From NCBI GenBank assembly GCA_038230695.1, contig JBBRMT010000169.1:1-10025 (forward strand): a DNA stretch of 10,025 nucleotides, in the 5' to 3' direction. How positions within the stretch are numbered: the stretch's first letter is position 1; the number at the start of each line of letters is the position of its first letter. The DNA comes from QHBQ01 sp038230695. GTDB taxonomy: Bacteria > Chloroflexota > Chloroflexia > QHBQ01. The notes beneath the pieces are model-generated. The model made no database searches. It saw only the letters and a list, made by a program, of their open reading frames with translations, and was not told the origin of the DNA. Below, piece by piece: positions 5,383 to 10,025 of the stretch. Made by a program: the position numbers and the translations under genes.

Positions 5383-6223
5383 GATCGTAACCGATAGCAC
5401 CTGCGACATCCCCGATTATCTGCTGCGACAGTATGACATCAGTGTGGTGCCGCTGCAGGTACAGGTCAAGGATGAGCTATACCTCGACCGTGTGGCGATC
5501 AACAGTACCGAGCTATTTCGCCACCTGAACGGCAGCGGACCTGGCGCAGCTACTACCTACGCGCCTGCCGTGACCACCTTTGAGCGGTTGTTCCGCAACC
5601 AGATTCGCCAGAGCGATGTGCTGGTTATCACCATCAGCAGCAAGTTGAGCGACACCTACACCGCCGCGCTCCGCGCCCGCGAGGGGTTGGGCGCGGCTGC
5701 GGCTGCCCATATTGCGGTTGTGGACTCGCTATCCGCTTCGATGGGTCTGGGCCTGATTGTTCTCGCCGCCGCAAAAGCGGCCCGTACTGGCCGCCACAGT
5801 CTGGCCGAACTTGCTTCAATGGTGCAGCGCATGACCACCCAGACCCATGTCGTCTTCTTCGTGGAAACCTACGACTTTTTGCAGCAAGGGGGCCGCGCTG
5901 CCAGAGTTGCCAGTTTGCTTGAGCCGGGCAGCGGGCGTTCTTTGCTGCGACTTGATGAGGGGTCAATCGTGCCGTTTGAACGCGCCCGCACCCGCGCCAA
6001 AGCAATAGAGGGACTGTACAACTTCGTGGAGGACTTCCCCCATGTGGAGGAACTTTCTCTCTTGCACAGCGGCACGCCGGGCGAAATCGAACTGTTGCTA
6101 ACCCGCATCCATCCCATCTACCCCCGCGAACGGGTGCTAGTCACCGAATACAGCGCCGTGCTGGGGACACACCTCGGCCCTTCCGCGCTCGGCGCTGCCG
6201 TCTATGAAGGAGACGACCGTTGA
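5369..6223 (+). CDS. fakB: DegV/FakB-family fatty-acid-binding protein, divergent copy
   Basis: A 284-aa DegV-family protein of normal length. FakB proteins enclose a fatty acid and present its carboxylate to FakA. Family marks are IKIVTDSTCDIPDY (4-17), VLVITISSKLSDTY (84-97), VVDSLSASMGLG (117-128), LQQGGRAARV (171-180), FERARTRAKA (203-212) and VLGTHLGPSALG (264-275), with His268 at the conserved carboxylate-contact position. It departs from the canonical pattern in three places: the T-x-Q-P loop is TTYAP (62-66), the SG after the serine pair is SD (94-95), and the K-P that follows the GGR helix is missing (SGRSLLRLDEG). These sites line the lipid pocket, so its ligand may differ. The ATG at 5369 gives the standard DegV start; in-frame Met at 5357 or TTG at 5315 would add 4 or 18 atypical residues. 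The ribosome site is weak (GAGAG), suggesting translation coupled to the overlapping upstream fragment. Confidence 0.88.
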   Translation: MSSIKIVTDSTCDIPDYLLRQYDISVVPLQVQVKDELYLDRVAINSTELFRHLNGSGPGAATTYAPAVTTFERLFRNQIRQSDVLVITISSKLSDTYTAALRAREGLGAAAAAHIAVVDSLSASMGLGLIVLAAAKAARTGRHSLAELASMVQRMTTQTHVVFFVETYDFLQQGGRAARVASLLEPGSGRSLLRLDEGSIVPFERARTRAKAIEGLYNFVEDFPHVEELSLLHSGTPGEIELLLTRIHPIYPRERVLVTEYSAVLGTHLGPSALGAAVYEGDDR

Positions 6224-7122
6224 CTGATCGCCCGGCCACCCCCCGCCGCGTCCGCGTTGTCACCGACAGCACTGCCGACCTGCCCCACGAGGTTGCCCAC
6301 GCGCTGGGCATCAGCGTGGTGCCGCTCAACGTAATCTTCGGCGATCAGCAATTCGCCGACGGCGTTGACCTGACCGGCCCTGAGTTTTATGCCCGCCTCA
6401 GCCATATGAAGAGCCTGCCCACTACTGCCCAGCCCGCCCCCGGCCTGTTCTCCAACCTCTACCAGTTGCTCACCTCCGACGGCAGCGATGTTATCTCCCT
6501 GCATATCAGCAGCGAACTGAGCGGCGTATTCGGTAGCGCCCATCTGGCCGCAGAGAGCCTGGGGCTGATCGATCCGCCTTCCGGCTCGCGAGTGTGCGTG
6601 ATTGATACCCGCTCGATGAGTATGTGCATCGGCTGGATGGCGATCTTCGCCGCTCACGCTGCCCGCGAGGGTAAGTCGCTGGCCGAGGTTACGGCGCTGG
6701 TGCAGAGCATGATCCCCCGCGTGCGGATCATGGGCGCGTTCGATACCCTGGAGATGCTGCAGCGCGGCGGGCGCATCGGTATGGCCCAGGCGTTCCTCGG
6801 CACGATGTTGGCGATCAAGCCAATTATCCAGCTAAAGGACGGCCAGGTAGAGCCGATGGAAAGGGTGCGTACCAAGAACCGCGCCTTGCAGCGCATCGCG
6901 GAGATGGTTGCCAGCTTTGGCCCGCTCGATGCTCTCTCCGTAGTTCACGGCTACGACGATGACGATGCCGCGAAACTGGTAGATATGCTCTCCCCCATAT
7001 ACCCCCGCGACCAGATTATGATCGGCCACATCGGTGCGGTGCTAGGCACCCATATCGGCCCCCGCGCCGTAGGGGTCTGCTGCGTGATCGCCAACCCCGC
7101 TGGCAAGGAGCCAGGCAAGTGA
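6220..7122 (+). CDS. fakB: DegV/FakB-family fatty-acid-binding protein, canonical copy
   Basis: A 300-aa DegV protein with the full set of family motifs: VRVVTDSTADLP (11-22), LPTTAQPAPGLF (66-77, including the T-x-Q-P loop), ISLHISSELSGVFGSA (92-107), VIDTRSMSMCIG (127-138), MLQRGGRIG (179-187), MLAIKPIIQLKDG (196-208), ERVRTKNRAL (214-223) and VLGTHIGPRAVG (274-285). Arg217 and His278 are the expected contacts to the fatty-acid head group. It should deliver fatty acid to FakA, encoded about 1.4 kb upstream. The start is TTG, sharing four bases (TTGA) with the stop of the preceding FakB gene. AAGGAG at 6207-6212, seven bases ahead, supports it. Its own stop overlaps the recG start, so the three genes are translationally linked. 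The two FakB copies are clearly diverged from each other, consistent with different ligand preference rather than recent duplication. Confidence 0.92.
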   Translation: MTDRPATPRRVRVVTDSTADLPHEVAHALGISVVPLNVIFGDQQFADGVDLTGPEFYARLSHMKSLPTTAQPAPGLFSNLYQLLTSDGSDVISLHISSELSGVFGSAHLAAESLGLIDPPSGSRVCVIDTRSMSMCIGWMAIFAAHAAREGKSLAEVTALVQSMIPRVRIMGAFDTLEMLQRGGRIGMAQAFLGTMLAIKPIIQLKDGQVEPMERVRTKNRALQRIAEMVASFGPLDALSVVHGYDDDDAAKLVDMLSPIYPRDQIMIGHIGAVLGTHIGPRAVGVCCVIANPAGKEPGK

Positions 7123-9917
7123 CCACCTCCCTCAACCCTGCGGTTGCCACTCTCTCGCGTATCCTCGAACTGGAAGAACACAAGGGTTTTCAGGATGCCG
7201 CCGTCGCGGGCGGCCTGCACCGCTTCAGCGAAACCTGGAGCCGCCAGGCCCGCGCCGCGTTCGCCAACGCTGGCCCGCCCGATGCCAGCAACCTGATTGA
7301 CGAAATCGCCATTGCCCTGCACAATTATCAGAGCTTCGGCGTGGATGCCCGCAAAGCCAAAGTAACCCGCGTGCGTGCGCTACTGGCGCGGCTGGGCAGC
7401 CCCCTCCCCAACCCAGTTGCGACCCAACCAGGGCGGGGTAAATCACGCCCCTACGATGATAACGATGACCCTCTAGGGGCGCAATTCAGTGCGCCCAACT
7501 CAGCGCTTCGCCAGCCCAGCGCCGCAGAACTGCTGACCGGCGACCGGGTTGACGGGCCGATGCACAAGCCATATTACCCCGTCCCCACCATGCCGACAGT
7601 CGAGGAGCGGGTTGGCACCGCTGGCGAACTGCCCGCCATGCCGCGAGAGCTGCTGCGCTCTAACCCCCCACCCAACGCCCCTCTAAAATCGGGAAAGGGG
7701 AAGATGGCTGACCTTGACCCGGCCGCGTTGGACGAGCCAATTACCCTGCTGCGTGGGGTAAGCGAGAAGTTTGCCGCGCTGTTCGCCAAACTGGGGGTGA
7801 TGACCATCCGCGACCTGCTCTACTTCTTCCCCCGCCGCCACGACGACTTCAGCCAGTTGCACAAGATTGCCGAGTTGACCTACGGCGCGACTGAGACGGT
7901 GATCGGCACGGTAGCGGAGACATGGCAACAGAATACGCGCAAGGGCTTCGGCCTGTTCCGCGTCACCATCGAGGATAACACCGGCATGGTGCAGGCCACC
8001 TGGTTCAACCAACGCTGGCTGGCGAACCAGATTGTGCGCGGCCAGAAGATCGTGATTAGCGGCAAGGTGGACGAGTTCCAGGGCAGGCTCACCTTCCAGT
8101 CGCCACAGTGGGAGCCTTACACCAGCGAACTGACCCATACGGGCCGCCTGGTGCCAGTCTATCCGCTCACCGAGGGGCTTACCGCGCAGTCGGCGCGGCG
8201 TATCGCCAAGCAGGCGCTAGACACTTATGGGGCGCTGCTGCACGAGTTTCTGCCTACCGATGTGCGTGAACGCGCCGACCTGCTGCCGTTGCCCACCGCC
8301 GTGCAGCAGGCTCACTTCCCCACCGATCTGCCCACTCTGGAACGCGCCCGCCGCCGCCTTGCCTTCGACGAGTTTTTGCTTATCCAATTGGGGATGCTGA
8401 TGCGTAAGCGCGAGTGGCAGGCGGATCAGCCAGGGCGAGAGATTAAACCGGATGCTGCCCTACTGGAACGCTTCATCGCCACCCTGCCATTCGAGTTGAC
8501 TAAAGCGCAGCAGAAGGTGCTGGCCGATATTATGGGCGACATGGAGAAGCCACTACCAATGTCGCGCCTGCTACAAGGTGATGTGGGCAGCGGTAAGACG
8601 GTGGTCGCCGCGATTGCGATGCTGGCGGCAGCAGCAGCAGGATATCAGTCAGTATTGATGGCCCCCACCGAAATCCTCGCCGAGCAGCACTATCGCACCC
8701 TCAGCAAGCTGATGGCGAACATTAGCATCCCCGCACCGGAAGGCACGCTTACCCTTGAGAAGAAGGTAGTGGACGGCAAGATGCAACTTGGTGGCTTGTT
8801 GCAAGGCGGCGAACGCCCAGTGCAAGTGCGGATGCTGACCGGCAGCGTGAAGAAGGCGGAAAAGAGGCGCATCTATCAGGAAGCGGCCCAGGGCAGCGCA
8901 GATATATTCATCGGCACCCACGCGCTGATCCAGGAGAAGCTAGAGTTCAACGCCCTCGGTGTGGTAGTGGTAGACGAGCAGCACCGCTTCGGCGTGTTGC
9001 AGCGCAACGCGCTCAGGCAGAAGGGCTACAACCCAGATACCCTGGTAATGACCGCCACGCCCATCCCCCGTAGCCTGGCGTTGACCGTCTATGGCGATCT
9101 CGATGTGAGTGTGATTGACGAGAAACCGGTTGGTCGCCTGCCGATTAAGACCAAGTGGCTAGCCCCCAATCAGCGCGATGCCTCATACCGCTTCATCCGT
9201 AAGATGGTGGCGCAGGGGCAGCAAGCGTTCATCATCTGCCCGCTGGTCGAGGAGTCGGAGAAGATCGAGGCGAAGGCAGCGGTGGACGAACACGTCCGCC
9301 TGCAGGCCGAGGTTTTCCCCGATCTGAAGCTGGGGCTGGTGCATGGCAGGCTGAAGGCCGAGGAGAAGGACAAGGTGATGGCCGCCTTTCGCGCAGGCGA
9401 GTTCAACATTCTGGTCAGCACCAGCGTGGTTGAGGTGGGCATTGACGTGCCGAACGCCACGGTGATGATGGTGGAAGGGGCCAACCGCTTCGGCCTCAGC
9501 CAGTTGCACCAGTTTCGCGGGCGGGTAGGGCGCGGCGAGGCACAATCCTATTGTATGCTGCTGGCTGATGGTGTGGGGGTAGTGGCCGAGGAGCGGCTGA
9601 AGGTGATTGAAAGCACCGAGGACGGCTTCGTGCTGGCCGAGGCCGACTTGCAGATCCGCGGCCCTGGACAGTTCTTCGGCACTAAGCAGAGCGGCTACAC
9701 TGACCTGCGGATGGCGAACCTCAGCGACATGACCACCCTGGAGATGGCCCGCCGCGAGGCTAAGGCGATCTTCGCCGAAGATCCCAGCCTCAGCCGCGAA
9801 CCGAACGTGATGCTACGGGCCGAGCTACAGAACTTCTGGGCGGGCCGCGAAGCGCCATCAGAAGGGGCAGGACGCTTATACCAAATGATCAAGTTCTGCT
9901 TGGCTTATCGGTATTAG
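7119..9917 (+). CDS. recG: ATP-dependent DNA helicase RecG with N-terminal extension
   Basis: RecG remodels stalled replication forks and branched recombination intermediates. The protein is 932 aa against about 690 for typical RecG; the excess is N-terminal. Residues 1-90 form a helical domain of unknown role (LSRILELEEHKGF, FSETWSRQARAAF), and 91-200 a Pro/Ala-rich linker. The standard protein begins at ITLLRGVSEKFAALFAKLG (208-226), followed by the wedge OB-fold (about 259-335). Helicase motifs are GDVGSGKT (487-494, Walker A), APTEILAEQH, DEQH (619-622), TATP (645-648), STSVVEVGIDVPNA and QFRGRVGRG (798-806). The RecG-specific region (GPGQFFGTKQSGY) follows. The last 20 or so residues after FWAGR do not resemble the usual end and use AT-richer codons. 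The GTG start overlaps the preceding stop and has AAGGAG at 7105-7110, eight bases ahead. Confidence 0.96.
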   Translation: MTTSLNPAVATLSRILELEEHKGFQDAAVAGGLHRFSETWSRQARAAFANAGPPDASNLIDEIAIALHNYQSFGVDARKAKVTRVRALLARLGSPLPNPVATQPGRGKSRPYDDNDDPLGAQFSAPNSALRQPSAAELLTGDRVDGPMHKPYYPVPTMPTVEERVGTAGELPAMPRELLRSNPPPNAPLKSGKGKMADLDPAALDEPITLLRGVSEKFAALFAKLGVMTIRDLLYFFPRRHDDFSQLHKIAELTYGATETVIGTVAETWQQNTRKGFGLFRVTIEDNTGMVQATWFNQRWLANQIVRGQKIVISGKVDEFQGRLTFQSPQWEPYTSELTHTGRLVPVYPLTEGLTAQSARRIAKQALDTYGALLHEFLPTDVRERADLLPLPTAVQQAHFPTDLPTLERARRRLAFDEFLLIQLGMLMRKREWQADQPGREIKPDAALLERFIATLPFELTKAQQKVLADIMGDMEKPLPMSRLLQGDVGSGKTVVAAIAMLAAAAAGYQSVLMAPTEILAEQHYRTLSKLMANISIPAPEGTLTLEKKVVDGKMQLGGLLQGGERPVQVRMLTGSVKKAEKRRIYQEAAQGSADIFIGTHALIQEKLEFNALGVVVVDEQHRFGVLQRNALRQKGYNPDTLVMTATPIPRSLALTVYGDLDVSVIDEKPVGRLPIKTKWLAPNQRDASYRFIRKMVAQGQQAFIICPLVEESEKIEAKAAVDEHVRLQAEVFPDLKLGLVHGRLKAEEKDKVMAAFRAGEFNILVSTSVVEVGIDVPNATVMMVEGANRFGLSQLHQFRGRVGRGEAQSYCMLLADGVGVVAEERLKVIESTEDGFVLAEADLQIRGPGQFFGTKQSGYTDLRMANLSDMTTLEMARREAKAIFAEDPSLSREPNVMLRAELQNFWAGREAPSEGAGRLYQMIKFCLAYRY
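7446..7496. repeat. Inverted repeats inside the recG linker
   Basis: CGCCCCTA (7446-7453) is exactly mirrored by TAGGGGCG (7474-7481). Overlapping the second arm, GGGCGCA (7477-7483) and TGCGCCC (7490-7496) form a perfect seven-base-pair hairpin with a six-base loop. The region codes for about residues 110-126 of RecG, in the low-complexity linker. It resembles the dispersed TAGGGGCG-type intergenic palindromes I associate with some environmental bacteria, here kept in frame. That family assignment is from memory and unverified. Confidence 0.55.
7678..7700. repeat. Imperfect inverted repeat at the end of the recG linker
   Basis: CCCCTCT (7678-7684) and AAAGGGG (7694-7700) pair with one mismatch around a nine-base loop. 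It encodes linker residues of roughly 187-194, just before the conserved RecG body, and is a second palindrome in the same non-conserved segment. Confidence 0.35.
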
Positions 9918-10025
9918 AGCCTTATCTCAGCCAATCCTTCTCCCGCCGCGTTCGCCGCCCGCTACTTCGGCCCCTCGCTGTTCCAATCCGGCGCATACGT
10001 CCTCTATCCCTTGCGATAATAGCCC

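Noticed and set aside
7683..8138. 151-codon minus-strand frame inside recG
   Set aside because: It is antisense to the conserved RecG wedge region and has no ribosome site or recognisable motif.
9918..10025. Possible next gene after recG on either strand
   Set aside because: At least one frame on each strand is open, but there is no start codon with a ribosome site and no recognisable motif in about 100 bases. This is too little to call.

Overview
The window looks like a chromosomal segment of a monoderm-type bacterium, most likely Chloroflexota. Three things suggest this: three S-layer homology (SLH) repeats with a third repeat carrying an ATRG-type motif, a RecG with a long N-terminal extension, and an rpmB / asp23-like / fakA / DegV / recG gene order that resembles the Firmicutes yloU-yloV-recG neighbourhood. 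The assignment is an inference from gene content, not a database result. The core genes are GC-rich (about 65% in a counted recG sample). The left third is clearly lower (about 45% in a counted sample of the SLH gene).

Left, minus strand (1-1872): a promoter, an SLH-domain exported protein of 478 aa, then, 40 bases downstream, the first 107 codons of a lipoprotein that runs out of the window. The pair looks like a two-gene cell-envelope operon. Then follows a 380-base spacer holding that promoter, a clear intrinsic terminator for rpmB and a 12-bp inverted repeat. rpmB (bL28, zinc-binding cysteine form) is also on the minus strand.

Centre and right, plus strand (2426-9917): divergently from rpmB run an Asp23/YloU-family gene and fakA, the ATP-dependent fatty-acid kinase subunit. 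Then comes a small toxin-antitoxin-like unit with its own near-consensus promoter: a ribbon-helix-helix-like antitoxin and a 48-aa ParE-like toxin that seems truncated. Last are two tandem DegV/FakB fatty-acid-binding proteins and recG. The antitoxin-toxin, FakB-FakB and FakB-RecG junctions are all 4-base stop/start overlaps. FakB proteins carry a fatty acid in their pocket for FakA to phosphorylate to acyl-phosphate, so the set encodes an exogenous or recycled fatty-acid activation module. RecG, a branched-DNA helicase, is co-transcribed with it.

The most noteworthy points are the toxin-antitoxin remnant wedged between fakA and its FakB partners, which may have supplied their promoter; one FakB that departs from the family at its lipid-pocket motifs; several inverted repeats inside the recG linker that resemble dispersed intergenic palindromes; and the low-GC SLH/lipoprotein operon of unknown function. 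I found no CRISPR array, transposase, tRNA or rRNA.
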